From NCBI RefSeq assembly GCF_028200735.1, contig NZ_JAQKPV010000017.1, positions 31,276-95,275 of the forward strand: a stretch of DNA of 64,000 nt. The letters are read 5' to 3'. The DNA is from Streptomyces sp. ACA25. GTDB lineage: Bacteria > Actinomycetota > Actinomycetes > Streptomycetales > Streptomycetaceae. The stretch's first letter is position 1. Every line of letters begins with the position of its first letter. This document shows positions 27,344 through 36,209 of the stretch, in pieces. The position numbers were made by a program, and so were the translations under genes. The notes below the pieces were generated by a model. It saw only the letters and a list, made by a program, of their open reading frames with translations, was not told the origin of the DNA and searched no databases.

Positions 27344-28947
27344 GGCCGGCGCTGCCAGTCCTCGATGTTCCACCAGGGACCGGTGCCCAGGCCGTGCTCA
27401 TGGGGTTCGAGCTGGGTGGTGACGCCGTCCCAGTCGTCGTTCATGACATAGACGTGGTCGATGTGGCTGAGGAAGATGTAGCCGGGGTTGTCGGCGAATT
27501 CCTGCTGAACCGCGTCGTAGGCGGCCTTGCGGACGTCTTCGTCGTCGGTCCGCCGGCCCTCTTCCAGCAGTTCGTCCACGGCGGGGTTGGCGTAGCGGGC
27601 CATGTTGTTCCAGCCGTCACCGGCGAGTGCGGAGTGCAGCAGCTGGTAGAGGTCGAAGTCGGGGTCGGTGGGGTTGCCGCCGCCGGACAGGACCGCGTGG
27701 TCGTCCATCCGCGGTTCGATGACTTCCCAGCTGCCGGATTCCACGGTGACCTCGACGCCGATCTCCTTGGCGTCGGAGGCGAAGGCGAGGGCGTGTTCCT
27801 GACGGAGCTTGTCGCCGGAGGGGTAGTAGAGCGTGAAGGCGGCCCGCGTCCCGTCCTTTGCCCGGATGCCGTCGCCGCCGGGCTTCCAGCCGGCCTTGTC
27901 GAGCAGGTCGCGGGCGCCGCCCGGGTCGTGGTCACGCTCGGTGCCCTCGGCGAACCACGGGCTGGCGGCGGGAACCGGTCCGTGGGCGGCGGAGCCCGCC
28001 CCGTTGAGGACGGTCTCGACAAGGGTGTCACGGTCCACCGCGGTGTCGAGGGCCCGCCGGATGTCGGTGTCGCCGGTGACCGGGTGCCCGGTGGGGAGGG
28101 TGACGGCACGGAAGTCGGCGCTGGCCGCGTGGAGGGTGACCTTGTTCTCGTCATCGGCGAAGGTCCCGGCCAGGTTGGGCGGCAGCACGGCACCGTCCAG
28201 GTCGCCGGAGCGCAGCCGGGTGGCGCGGACGTCGTCGTCGGGGATGACGGCCATGGTCAGCCGCTGCACCTCCGGTTCGCCGCCCCAGTAGTCGGGGTTG
28301 GCTTCGAAGGTCAGCTTCTCGCCCTGGCTCCAGCCGGTGAGCACGTAGGGGCCGGTGCCGACCGGAGCGGTGTTGTAGGCGCCGGTGTTGACGTCCTGGC
28401 CGTCCGCGGCGGTGGCCGAGGCGATGGGCAGCACGGTGCGCTCGGCGAACGGGGCGTAGGGGTACTTGAGGGTGAAGACGACCGTGTCGTCGCCTTCCGC
28501 CCGGACGCTGTCGAGTGCGTCGAGGTCATCCTTCGCGGGGTTGTTGGTGCCTGCGTCGAGGATGGTCTCGTAGGTGAAGACCACGTCGTCGGCGGTGAAC
28601 GGTACGCCGTCGCTGAACCGCACGCCCTCACGCAGGGTGTAGGTGTACGTCAGGCCGTCGTCGCTCACGTCCGGCAGTGCGTCCGCGAGGGCGGGACGCA
28701 GCCGCAGGTCGGTGTCGCGGGTGAGGAGCCCGTCGAAGATCTTCGCGTTGCCGTCCTTGCCGTAGCCGAGGAGCGGGCTGAGGGTGTCCGGTTCGTTGGC
28801 TATGCCCACGATGAAGGAACTGCCGGATCCGCTGCCTCCGCTGCCGTCCCCGCTGCCGCCGGCGGGCGCCGAGCAGGCGGCGGTCGCCGCTGCCAGTGCT
28901 CCGGCCATCATGGCGGCGGCCATGGTACGTACCTTCCGGGCCTGCAT
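27340..28947 (-). CDS. Nickel/peptide ABC transporter substrate-binding lipoprotein (NikA-like)
   Basis: This is a 535-residue family 5 solute-binding protein. The lipoprotein signal ends with ATAACSAP (Cys 25), followed by a Gly/Ser linker. The family marks are GIANEPDTLSPLLGYGKDGNAKIFDGLL, YTYTLREGVRFSDGVPFTADDVVFTYETIL and TAPVGTGPYVLTGWSQGEKLTFEANPDYWGG. The fold alone cannot tell peptide from nickel, but a Nur-like box just upstream and the resemblance to the S. coelicolor nik operon favour nickel (possibly as a chelate). It heads the five-gene operon. Confidence 0.85.
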   Translation of the reverse strand: MQARKVRTMAAAMMAGALAAATAACSAPAGGSGDGSGGSGSGSSFIVGIANEPDTLSPLLGYGKDGNAKIFDGLLTRDTDLRLRPALADALPDVSDDGLTYTYTLREGVRFSDGVPFTADDVVFTYETILDAGTNNPAKDDLDALDSVRAEGDDTVVFTLKYPYAPFAERTVLPIASATAADGQDVNTGAYNTAPVGTGPYVLTGWSQGEKLTFEANPDYWGGEPEVQRLTMAVIPDDDVRATRLRSGDLDGAVLPPNLAGTFADDENKVTLHAASADFRAVTLPTGHPVTGDTDIRRALDTAVDRDTLVETVLNGAGSAAHGPVPAASPWFAEGTERDHDPGGARDLLDKAGWKPGGDGIRAKDGTRAAFTLYYPSGDKLRQEHALAFASDAKEIGVEVTVESGSWEVIEPRMDDHAVLSGGGNPTDPDFDLYQLLHSALAGDGWNNMARYANPAVDELLEEGRRTDDEDVRKAAYDAVQQEFADNPGYIFLSHIDHVYVMNDDWDGVTTQLEPHEHGLGTGPWWNIEDWQRRP

Positions 28948-28978
28948 GCTTCCCCACCTTGTTTGTCATTCAAAGTTG

Positions 28979-28995
28979 TTGCGAACGATTCGCAA
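28979..28995. promoter_or_regulatory. Nur-box-like operator of the nickel-type transporter operon
   Basis: TTGCGAACGATTCGCAA is a perfect 7-3-7 palindrome, and equally a TTGCnA-N5-TnGCAA arrangement. This matches in spacing and outer bases the Nur (nickel-responsive Fur-family) box known from S. coelicolor, tTGCaa-N5-ttGCAA. It lies 32 bases upstream of the binding-protein ATG, where a repressor would block transcription. Binding is inferred; the match is in sequence and position. Confidence 0.7.
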
Positions 28996-29114
28996 TTAAA
29001 CCCCACGTGCGGCGATGCCTGCCAGGCACCCCCCGGGACAGGGCCTCTCGGCCCGGAGCCGCACCCCCAGGGAGCTTCCGGGCTCCGCCACTGCAACGAT
29101 CCCTTGACTCACTG

Positions 29115-29130
29115 CCTGGTCTAGGCCAAC
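29115..29130. promoter_or_regulatory. DasR-responsive element-like site
   Basis: The core TGGTCTAGGCCA at 29117-29128 differs at one base from the 12-base core TGGTCTAGACCA of the DasR (GntR-type) operator. It sits 53 bases upstream of the orphan sugar-binding lipoprotein start and just after a TTGACT that could be the -35 element. DasR represses chitin/GlcNAc uptake genes and is released by glucosamine 6-phosphate. The site is my reading; no binding data are implied. Confidence 0.6.
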
Positions 29131-29182
29131 GATGTGCACCTGCTCACCACCGAGCGGCCGCACTCCGTTCCAGGGAGACACC

Positions 29183-30448
29183 TTGAACCGCCCGTTTCTC
29201 GCCGCAGCCACCGCCCTGCTCACCGGAGCCGGCCTGCTCAGCGGCTGCTCGCTGGCCACCTCCGCCGGCGACGGAGAAGTACTCGACGTCTGGATGATGA
29301 ATCACAGCGCGGGTGAGGAGTTTCTCGACAAGGTCGTGACCGGCTTCGAACGCGAGAACGAGGGCGTCGAGGTGAGGGTGACCATCCAGGAGTGGGGCGG
29401 TATCGGGGAGAAGATCACTGAGGCCCTCGACAGCGGAGAGGGCCCCGACGTGATCGAGGTCGGCAACACCCAGGTCGCCCAGTACGTCGACATCGGCGGC
29501 GTCAAGGACCTCACCAACCAGGTCATCGATCTCAAGGGCGACGACTGGATAGCCGGCCTCGCCCAGCCGGGCCAGGTCTACGGACACCAGTACGGCATCC
29601 CCTTCTACGCCGCCAACCGCGTGGTCATCCACCGCACCGACCTCTTCGAGGAAGCGGGCATCGACGAGCTCCCCCGGGACCGCGCGGAGTGGCTGGACGT
29701 CACCGAGAAGCTCAACCAGGGCGCGCAGCAGGGCATCTACCTCCCCGGCCAGAACTGGTACGTGCTGGCGGGATTCATCTGGGACGAGGGCGGCGAACTG
29801 GCCGTCGAGAGCGGCGGGCAGTGGCGCGGCACCCTGGACACCGCGGAAGCCGAGGCCGGCATGGCCTTCTACGAGCGGCTGCACTCGCTGGGCAACGGCC
29901 CGTCGGACACCGACGAAGCCAACCCCGACCACGCCGAGGTGTTCGCCCGTGGCGATGTCGCCCAGCTGATCTCCACCCCGAACACCGCGCAGACCATCGT
30001 GGAGCTGAACCCCTCCCTGGCAGGCAAGCTGGGATTCTTCCCCGTGCCCGGCAAGGACGCCGACACTCCCGGGGCGGTGTTCACCGGCGGTTCCAACCTG
30101 ATCATTCCGCAGGAGTCCGACAGCCCGGTCCTGGCCTACGAGTTCGTGAAGACGCTCACCAGCGAGGAGTGGCAGACGGAACTCGCACAGAGCCTCAGCC
30201 TGGTGCCCAACCGCACCACGCTCGCCGAAGTGGTGAAGGACGACCCGGGCGCCGCCGCGATGGTCGAGGGAGCCACCCGGAACGGCCGCTCCGCCCCGCA
30301 CTCCCCCCGTTGGGGCGATGTCGAGGTCGACAACCCGATCAAGGAGTACCAGTCGGCCGTGCTCAACGGCGCCGATCCCCAGCAGGCCGGCAAGGACGCA
30401 TCCGAGGAACTCACCGCCCTTCTCAACGGGCTCCCTCGCAACCGTTAG
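29183..30448 (+). CDS. Orphan sugar ABC transporter substrate-binding lipoprotein (chitobiose/GlcNAc type inferred)
   Basis: The protein has 421 residues if it begins at the TTG at 29183, which has GGGAGA a few bases upstream and starts LNRPFLAAATALLTG. The lipobox is LLSGCSL. The mature part is a family 1 solute-binding protein: LDVWMMNHSAGEEFLDKVVTGFERENEGV, GPDVIEVGNTQVAQYVD, YGIPFYAANRVVIHRTDLFEEAGI, GGSNLIIPQESDSPVLAYEFVK. No permease or ATPase genes are near, as for several Streptomyces sugar-binding proteins that use shared ATPases. A DasR-like site upstream suggests N-acetylglucosamine or chitobiose as ligand. Confidence 0.83.
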   Translation: MNRPFLAAATALLTGAGLLSGCSLATSAGDGEVLDVWMMNHSAGEEFLDKVVTGFERENEGVEVRVTIQEWGGIGEKITEALDSGEGPDVIEVGNTQVAQYVDIGGVKDLTNQVIDLKGDDWIAGLAQPGQVYGHQYGIPFYAANRVVIHRTDLFEEAGIDELPRDRAEWLDVTEKLNQGAQQGIYLPGQNWYVLAGFIWDEGGELAVESGGQWRGTLDTAEAEAGMAFYERLHSLGNGPSDTDEANPDHAEVFARGDVAQLISTPNTAQTIVELNPSLAGKLGFFPVPGKDADTPGAVFTGGSNLIIPQESDSPVLAYEFVKTLTSEEWQTELAQSLSLVPNRTTLAEVVKDDPGAAAMVEGATRNGRSAPHSPRWGDVEVDNPIKEYQSAVLNGADPQQAGKDASEELTALLNGLPRNR

Positions 30449-30506
30449 CCGGGAGCCGGCGGCGACCGGACATGCCCTCCCCGGGACGGTTCACAGCGGC
30501 GGCAGC

Positions 30507-31490
30507 TCAGCTGCCGCCGCCCTCCAGCCCCCGGCCGGCAAGCCAGCGCAGCTGCTCCTCGGGCTGCGAACCCCGGCCGCCGCCGTGGTCGCCGAACTCC
30601 CAGACCGTGAGATCCTTCTGCCCCGCGTAGCGGTGGTAAGCGGCGAAAACCGTCGACGGCGGACACACCGGATCCATCAGACCGACGCTGAACAGTGCCG
30701 GAGCCGTCGCGCGCGGAGCGAAGTGCAGGCCGTCGAAGTGCGCCAGGGTGCGGAACACCGGCGCCGGGTCAGTCCGGGTGTGCTCACTCAGATACGCCAC
30801 GATCTCCGGATACGGCCCCAGCGTCGCGCACTCGGCGCCCCGCCGGAAGTGGCACAGAAACGGCACGTCGATCAGCGCCGCCGCCACCGCGTCCCCCGCC
30901 AGGCCCGCCGTTGCCAGGGCCAGACCGCCACCCTGACTGGCACCCGAGACGATCACCCGGTCAGGGTCCACAGCCGGGTGCTCGCGCAACGCGTCCACCG
31001 CCCGCACACAGTCCGTCATCAACCGCCGGTAGTAGTAATGCTCCGGACTGTCGATGCCCCGAGTCATGAGACCGCGGTAGTACTGGGGTTCGGGCACCGG
31101 ATCAGGGTCCGGGGTCGCGTGACCTTGGCCACGGCTGTCGACCACCAGATGCGCATATCCCGCGGCGCTCCACAGCAGCTGCTCGGTGTGCAGCCCGCGG
31201 CCACCGGAGTACCCGATGTACGACACCACAGCGGGCAACGGCCCGCTCACCGCGCGCGGCAGCAGCAGCCAAGCGGCGACCGGTTGACCGCCCCAGCCGG
31301 AAAACCGCACGTCATAGGCATCGACCGTGCGCAGTGGCGAGTTCGTCAGCCGCCGGTACTCCGCGGGCCCGGCCGCCGAGGCACGTGCTTCGGCCAGGGT
31401 CTTGGCCCAGAAGTCGCCGAATCCCTCAGGCTCGGCAACCTCCGGACGATATGCCCACAGTTCCTCCAGCGGCAGATCGGTCAGTGCCAT
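30507..31490 (-). CDS. Acetyl-xylan esterase / cephalosporin-C deacetylase family (AXE1) hydrolase
   Basis: This 327-residue alpha/beta hydrolase of CE7 type starts at ATG 31490 with GGAG five bases upstream. Family markers: YRPEVAEPEGFGDFWAKTLAEA at the start, GRGLHTEQ with SRGQGHATPDP, the RGIDSPEHYYYRRLMTDCVRAVDAL segment with the conserved RGI, nucleophile elbow GASQGGGLAL, SVGLMDPVCPPSTVFAAYHRY (Asp) and EFGDHGGG (His). No signal peptide is visible, so it acts inside the cell, removing acetyl groups from imported xylooligosaccharides or similar esters. It faces the sugar-binding lipoprotein gene. Confidence 0.9.
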   Translation of the reverse strand: MALTDLPLEELWAYRPEVAEPEGFGDFWAKTLAEARASAAGPAEYRRLTNSPLRTVDAYDVRFSGWGGQPVAAWLLLPRAVSGPLPAVVSYIGYSGGRGLHTEQLLWSAAGYAHLVVDSRGQGHATPDPDPVPEPQYYRGLMTRGIDSPEHYYYRRLMTDCVRAVDALREHPAVDPDRVIVSGASQGGGLALATAGLAGDAVAAALIDVPFLCHFRRGAECATLGPYPEIVAYLSEHTRTDPAPVFRTLAHFDGLHFAPRATAPALFSVGLMDPVCPPSTVFAAYHRYAGQKDLTVWEFGDHGGGRGSQPEEQLRWLAGRGLEGGGS

Positions 31491-31622
31491 TACGTCTCCA
31501 GGAGGTGCGAAAGCGGTTGCTGCGGAGAAGCTACGGCGCCGGACTGCCCTGGTCAACGCCGTTCTCCGCTGCCATCATCAGCCCTGACCTCCCCCGCCGA
31601 CGAGTGAAGGGCCACCCTCAAA

Positions 31623-32819
31623 ATGCCTGCCACCACCCTGCGCGATGTCTATATCGTCGACGCTGTCCGCACCCCGATCGGGAAGTACGGCGGTGCCCTC
31701 GCCCCCGTCCGCCCCGATGACCTGGCCGCCCACGTCGTGCGGGCACTCATCCGGCGCACGCCCGATCTGGACCCCTCACGCATCGAGGACGTGGTGTTCG
31801 GCAACGCCAACGGCGCCGGCGAGGAGAACCGCAACGTCGCCCGGATGGCCGTGCTGCTGTCCGGGCTGCCGGTCACCGTACCCGGCACCACCGTCAACCG
31901 GCTGTGCGCCTCCGGGCTGGAGGCCGTCGTGCAGGCCGCCCGCGCGATCGCCGTAGGGGACGCCGGCGCCGTGATCGCCGGCGGCGTCGAGTCGATGAGC
32001 CGCGCCCCCTGGGTGACGCCCAAGCCGGAGCGGGCCTTCCCGGCAGCCGCTCCGCAGATGCACTCCACCACCCTCGGCTGGCGCATGGTCAACCCCCGGA
32101 TGCGGCCGGAGTGGACCGTGTCGCTCGGGGAGGGCGCAGAGCTCATAGCCGACAAGCACGGCCTGACCCGCGAGCAGCAGGACCTCTTCGCCCTGGACAG
32201 CCACCGCAAGGCCGCCGAAGCCTGGCGGGCCGGGCTCTACGACGCCGAGGTCGAACACTACGAGGGTGTCGACCTGGCACGGGACGAGGCCATCCGCGAC
32301 GGCGGCACACCCGAGGCACTCGCCAAGCTGCGGCCATCCTTCCGCCCCGAGGGCGGCACCGTGACCGCCGCGAACTCCTCCCCGCTCAACGACGGCGCCG
32401 CCGCCCTGCTGCTGACCGACGAAGAGGGCCTGGCTGCGACCGGCCGCGAGCCGCTGGCCCGGGTCCGGGCGTCGGCCGTCACCGGTATCGAGCCCCAGCT
32501 GTTCGGCCTCGGCCCCGTGGAAGCGATGCGCCGGGCCCTGGCCAAGGCGGGACGTGACTTCGGCGACCTGCACACCGTCGAGCTCAATGAGGCATTCGCC
32601 GCCCAGGCACTGGGCTGCCTGGCCGAGTCCCCCGAGCTCGACCCGGCCGTCGTCAACCCCCGGGGGGGCGCCGTCGCCATGGGCCACCCCCTGGGCGCGT
32701 CCGGGGCCCGGCTCGCCGGCTCCGTCGCGCACCAGCTCGCGGCCGCCGGTTCCGGCGTCGGCATGGCCGCCCTGTGCATCGGCGTCGGTCAAGGGCAGGC
32801 CCTGGTGCTCGAGCGCTGA
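31623..32819 (+). CDS. Acetyl-CoA acetyltransferase / thiolase
   Basis: A 398-residue thiolase. Signatures: VDAVRTPIGKYGGALAPVRP at the start, NRLCASGLEAVVQAARAI with the acyl-accepting Cys (about residue 91), GGVESMSRAPWV, NDGAAALLLTDE, ELNEAFAAQAL, then NPRGGAVAMGHPLGASGAR and ALCIGVGQGQALVLER with the second Cys and catalytic His. The conserved GVESMSRAPWV and sequence style fit the beta-ketoadipyl-CoA/acetyl-CoA thiolase branch (PaaJ/PcaF-like). It is not in an aromatic-degradation cluster here, so the precise substrate is open. Confidence 0.92.
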   Translation: MPATTLRDVYIVDAVRTPIGKYGGALAPVRPDDLAAHVVRALIRRTPDLDPSRIEDVVFGNANGAGEENRNVARMAVLLSGLPVTVPGTTVNRLCASGLEAVVQAARAIAVGDAGAVIAGGVESMSRAPWVTPKPERAFPAAAPQMHSTTLGWRMVNPRMRPEWTVSLGEGAELIADKHGLTREQQDLFALDSHRKAAEAWRAGLYDAEVEHYEGVDLARDEAIRDGGTPEALAKLRPSFRPEGGTVTAANSSPLNDGAAALLLTDEEGLAATGREPLARVRASAVTGIEPQLFGLGPVEAMRRALAKAGRDFGDLHTVELNEAFAAQALGCLAESPELDPAVVNPRGGAVAMGHPLGASGARLAGSVAHQLAAAGSGVGMAALCIGVGQGQALVLER

Positions 32820-32846
32820 GCCCGGGCCGGTGATACCCATGGACGC

Positions 32847-34295
32847 ATGGAGTGGTTCGCGGCCCCGGACGCCTGGCTGACCCGGCTGGTCCTGCAGCGT
32901 GCCCTGGCCGGCGTCTACCTGCTCGCCTTTCTCTCCGCGGCTCTGCAGTTCCGGCCGCTGGCGGGCGAGCGCGGACTGACACCGGCCCCAGGGCTGCTGC
33001 GCCGGGTGCCGTTCCGGCGGGCCCCGAGCCTGTTCCATGCCCACTACTCGGACCGCTTCTTCGGGGCGATCGCCTGGCTGGGAGTGGCGCTGTCCGCCGC
33101 CGTCGTGCTCGGCGCGGCGGACGGTGTCCCGCTCTGGGCGTCCATGCTGATCTGGGCCGTGCTCTGGTACCTGTATCTGTCGATCGTGGTGATCGGCCAG
33201 ATCTGGTACGCCTTCGGCTGGGAGTCGCTTCTTCTCGAGGCCGGGTTCCTGGCGGTATTCCTCGGCAACGCCGAGATCGCGCCGCCGCAGGTCACGCTGC
33301 TGCTCATGGTCTGGCTGGTTTTCCGCGTGGAGCTCGGCGCCGGCCTCATCAAGTGGCGCGGTGACACCTGCTGGCGGAAGCTGACCTGCCTGGACCACCA
33401 CCACGAGACCCAGCCGATGCCCGGGCCACTGAGCTGGTTCTTCCACCACCTTCCCCGCCCGCTGCACCGCGTGGAGGTGGCCGCCAACCACGTCACCCAG
33501 CTGATCGTCCCCTTCGCGCTGTTCCTCCCCCAGCCGGTCGCCACCTGGGCCGCCGGTGCGATCATCGTCACCCAGCTGTGGCTCATCGCGTCGGGCAACT
33601 TCGCCTGGCTCAACTGGCTGACCCTGATCCTCGCGCTCGCGGCCGTCGACGGCGCCCTGCTCGCCCGCCACCTCCCGCTGCCCGCTCCACCCGCCGACCA
33701 GCCGGAAGCCCCCCTCTGGTTCGTTGCGGCCGTCCTCGCACTGGCTGCCCTGATCGCTGCCCTCAGCTACCGGCCGGTGCGCAACCTGCTCTCCCGCGAG
33801 CAGCGAATGAACCGCTCCTACGACAGCCTGCACCTGGTCAACACCTACGGTGCCTTCGGGAGCGTCACGCGGGTGCGGCACGAGATCATTCTGGAAGGCA
33901 CCGCCGACCGCGAAATCACCGAAGCGACCCGGTGGCAGCCGTACGAGTTCCGCGGCAAGCCCGGCACCGTGCGCCGCCTCCCCCGCCAGTTCGCCCCCTA
34001 CCACCTGCGCCTGGACTGGCTGATGTGGTTCGCCGCCCTCTCCCCGGCCTACGCCCGCCCCTGGCTGGACACGCTGGTCCAGCGCCTTCTGGAAGGTGAC
34101 CGGGCGACCCTCCGCCTGCTGCGCGCCAACCCCTTCCCCGACGAGCCTCCCGCCCACGTCCGCGCAACGCTCCACCGTTACCGCTTCACCACCTGGCGTG
34201 AGCTCCGCACCACCGGCGCGTGGTGGCACCGCACCCCGCTCCGCGACATCCTCCCGCCGGTCTCGCGAGCGGACCCCGCCCCGCCCGCTTCCTGA
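32847..34295 (+). CDS. Lipase maturation factor family membrane protein
   Basis: This 482-residue protein begins with EWFAAPDAWLTRLVLQRALAGVYLLAFLSA. About eight membrane helices occupy the first 300 residues, with LLEAGFLAVFLG, RVELGAGLIKWRGDTCWRKLTCLDHHHETQPMPGPLSWFFHHLP and VEVAANHVTQLIVPF in between; this is the lipase maturation factor hallmark. The C-terminal soluble part (DSLHLVNTYGAFGSVTRVR and WQPYEFRGKPG) is also characteristic. In vertebrates LMF1 acts in the ER on lipases; the bacterial function is not known. It follows the thiolase gene by 27 bases. Confidence 0.88.
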   Translation: MEWFAAPDAWLTRLVLQRALAGVYLLAFLSAALQFRPLAGERGLTPAPGLLRRVPFRRAPSLFHAHYSDRFFGAIAWLGVALSAAVVLGAADGVPLWASMLIWAVLWYLYLSIVVIGQIWYAFGWESLLLEAGFLAVFLGNAEIAPPQVTLLLMVWLVFRVELGAGLIKWRGDTCWRKLTCLDHHHETQPMPGPLSWFFHHLPRPLHRVEVAANHVTQLIVPFALFLPQPVATWAAGAIIVTQLWLIASGNFAWLNWLTLILALAAVDGALLARHLPLPAPPADQPEAPLWFVAAVLALAALIAALSYRPVRNLLSREQRMNRSYDSLHLVNTYGAFGSVTRVRHEIILEGTADREITEATRWQPYEFRGKPGTVRRLPRQFAPYHLRLDWLMWFAALSPAYARPWLDTLVQRLLEGDRATLRLLRANPFPDEPPAHVRATLHRYRFTTWRELRTTGAWWHRTPLRDILPPVSRADPAPPAS

Positions 34296-34400
34296 GCCCG
34301 GGCCCCGGACCGCACCCTCCGCATTCGAAACCACCGGGCCGGATGCGGTATGGTTCTCATGCACAGCGGCCAGGGGCAAAGCCCCAGGTCACAGCAGCAC

Positions 34401-34455
<55 letters not shown>

Positions 34456-34479
<24 letters not shown>

Positions 34480-34755
34480 GTCAGAGGGCCCTTGCGGAAT
34501 CCGCAAGGGCCCTCTGACATCAGCGGGTGACATCAACCCCGCTCCGGGCGGGCCGTCGTACCCCTCCTTGGTGCCCGGGTCCGCGTCCTCGTCCTCCTCG
34601 GGCCCCAGCGCTTCACTCATCCGGTCGGCCGCCGCTTTCAGGGTCGTTTATCACGTGCGCGTAGGTGTCTGAGCGTCATCGTGATGGTGCTGTGACCGAG
34701 GGTTTCCATGATGGTCCGTGCGTCCAGACCCTGCGCCAGCAGGAGTAACGCGCCC
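34456..34755 (-). pseudogene. Tyrosine integrase, C-terminal remnant
   Basis: Reading leftwards, the frames give ALLLLAQGLDARTIMETLGHSTITMTL, then, after a shift, DTYAHV, and after a second shift TLKAAADRMSEALGPEEDEDADPGTKEG. That is the end of a phage-type tyrosine recombinase: the LGHS box and the TYAHV tyrosine region are recognisable. An extra A in CTCAGACACCTAC and another indel after it break the frame. The N-terminal domains and R-H-R part are missing; the sequence is cut at about 34750 by an IS110-like fragment. The last frame stops at 34456, inside the tRNA T-arm. Confidence 0.8.
34481..34517. terminator. Strong hairpin after tRNA-Pro
   Basis: A perfect 17-bp stem (TCAGAGGGCCCTTGCGG with its complement) around an AAT loop begins seven bases after the tRNA. 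It is a plausible tRNA terminator, and it also lies within the former integrase coding end. Confidence 0.75.
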
Positions 34756-34883
34756 GCGGCAAGACCCACACCCAAGCCCTCCTCCGCCTCGCCCGCCAGC
34801 GCATCAGCGTCCTGTTCGCCATGCTCCGCGACGGCACCTTCTACGAACCCCGCACACCCTCAGACGTCGACCTCGCCGCATGA
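34752..34883 (+). pseudogene. IS110-family transposase, C-terminal remnant
   Basis: The frame reads ARGKTHTQALLRLARQRISV and LFAMLRDGTFYEPRTPSDVDLAA then stop, the usual ending of IS110/IS1111-type transposases. Only about 43 codons remain. The AT-richer stretch TTGACAAAGGACATAGAGG at 34925-34943 looks like the element's right end, and the truncated coupling-protein frame begins exactly after it. The insertion or a deletion beside it explains the loss of both the integrase N-terminus and the coupling-protein N-terminus. Confidence 0.7.
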
Positions 34884-34940
34884 CCCCAGCAAGACCGAAT
34901 CACCCCGAACCCGACAGAGATGCCTTGACAAAGGACATAG

Positions 34941-36209
34941 AGGCCCCCCGCCGGGAAGACCTCCGGCCTGGCGAGCCCCGCGATCCTGCATGCGCCGGGC
35001 CCGGTGTTGCTGACCTCCAACAAAGCCGCCCACGACGCCTACACCACCACGCTGGCCGCCCGCGCGGCGGTGGGGGAGGTGTGGACGCTCGATCCGCAGC
35101 AGATCGCCCACGCCGAGCAGACGATGCGGTGGGACATCCTCGCCGATGCCCTTGATCTGGCCGGTGCGCGTCGGCTGGCCGGGCACTTTGTCACTGCTTC
35201 GGTGAACGAGTTGAGTGCGAACGATTTCTGGTCGACGGCTGCCGCCAATACTCTCACTGCCCTGTTCCTGGCCGCGTCCACCAGCGGTCGGCCGATCACC
35301 GACGTTCTGGCTTGGCTGGCCTCACCGGCGGACCGTACCCCGGTCGATCTGCTGCACGATGCGGGGCTGGAGGCGGTTGCCGCCCAGCTCCACGGCACCG
35401 TTGCCGGAGCGGTGGAAACCCGAGACGGCATCTTCGAGACGGCTCGGCAGTACGCCTCCTGCCTGCTGGACCCGGCGATCGCCTCCTGGGTCACCCCGCC
35501 CCGGGGAGTGCGGAAGGTACGGGAGTTCTGCCCGTTGACGTTCGCCACCAGCCGGGACACCCTGTTCCTGCTATCCAAGGACGGTGGCGGCTCCGCGTCG
35601 GCGATCATCGCCGCCGCGGCGGACGCGGTGATGCGCGCCGCCGTCATCCAGGCCGAACGCGCCGGCGGCCGGCTGGACCCGCCACTGCTGGCGATCCTGG
35701 ATGAAAACGTCTGCCGCATCCAGGACCTGCCCGACCTCTACTCCCATCTCGGCTCCCGCGGCGTCATTCCGCTGACCGTCCTCCAGTCCTACCGGCAGGG
35801 CGTACGGGTGCGGGGCGAGGCCGGGATGGACGCCCTGTGGAGCGCGGCGACGATCAAGCTCATCGGTTCCGGCATCGATGACGCCGACTTCGCGGACAAG
35901 CTCTCCCGTCTCGTCGGCGACCACGATGTCCGGACCGTCTCGGTCTCCAACAGCAGCGCCGGCAAGTCCAGCTCGATCTCCATGCGGCAGCAGCGGGTAC
36001 TCCCGGCCGACGCCATCCAGGCCTTGCCGAAGGGCTCAGCGCTGCTGCTGGCCACCGGGGTACGCCCGGCGCTCCTGGAGCTGAAGCCCTGGTACCGGAT
36101 GCCGGACGCCGCCGTGCACGGCGCGGCATCCGCTAAGGCGACCGCCGACATCACCGAGCGGGCCGTGCGCAAGACACTGGGCCGCGGCGGCTTCGGGGCC
36201 ACCGCATGA
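34941..36209 (+). pseudogene. Type IV coupling protein (VirD4/TraG-like), N-terminally truncated
   Basis: The frame opens right after a TAG at 34938 with RPPAGKTSGLASPAILHAPG, so the Walker A (PPAGKTSG) survives but everything before it, including membrane anchors, is gone. It continues for about 420 codons: VLLTSNKAA, VWTLDPQQIA, SANDFWSTAAANTLTALFLAA, LLAILDENVCRIQDLPDLYSHLGSRGVIPLTVLQSYRQG (Walker B and motif III) and IKLIGSGIDDADFADKLSRLVG. These are the TraM-recognition/coupling-protein motifs. From the first GTG (35004) only 401 residues would be made, without Walker A, so it is almost surely non-functional. Confidence 0.8.

Noticed and set aside
31776..34379. 867-codon minus-strand frame opposite the thiolase and lipase maturation factor genes
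   Set aside because: It spans two convincing genes and their gap and shows no recognisable domain.
34941..36209. A functional coupling protein starting at GTG 35004
   Set aside because: That start would omit the Walker A and all membrane anchors; the upstream frame is closed by a TAG at 34938.
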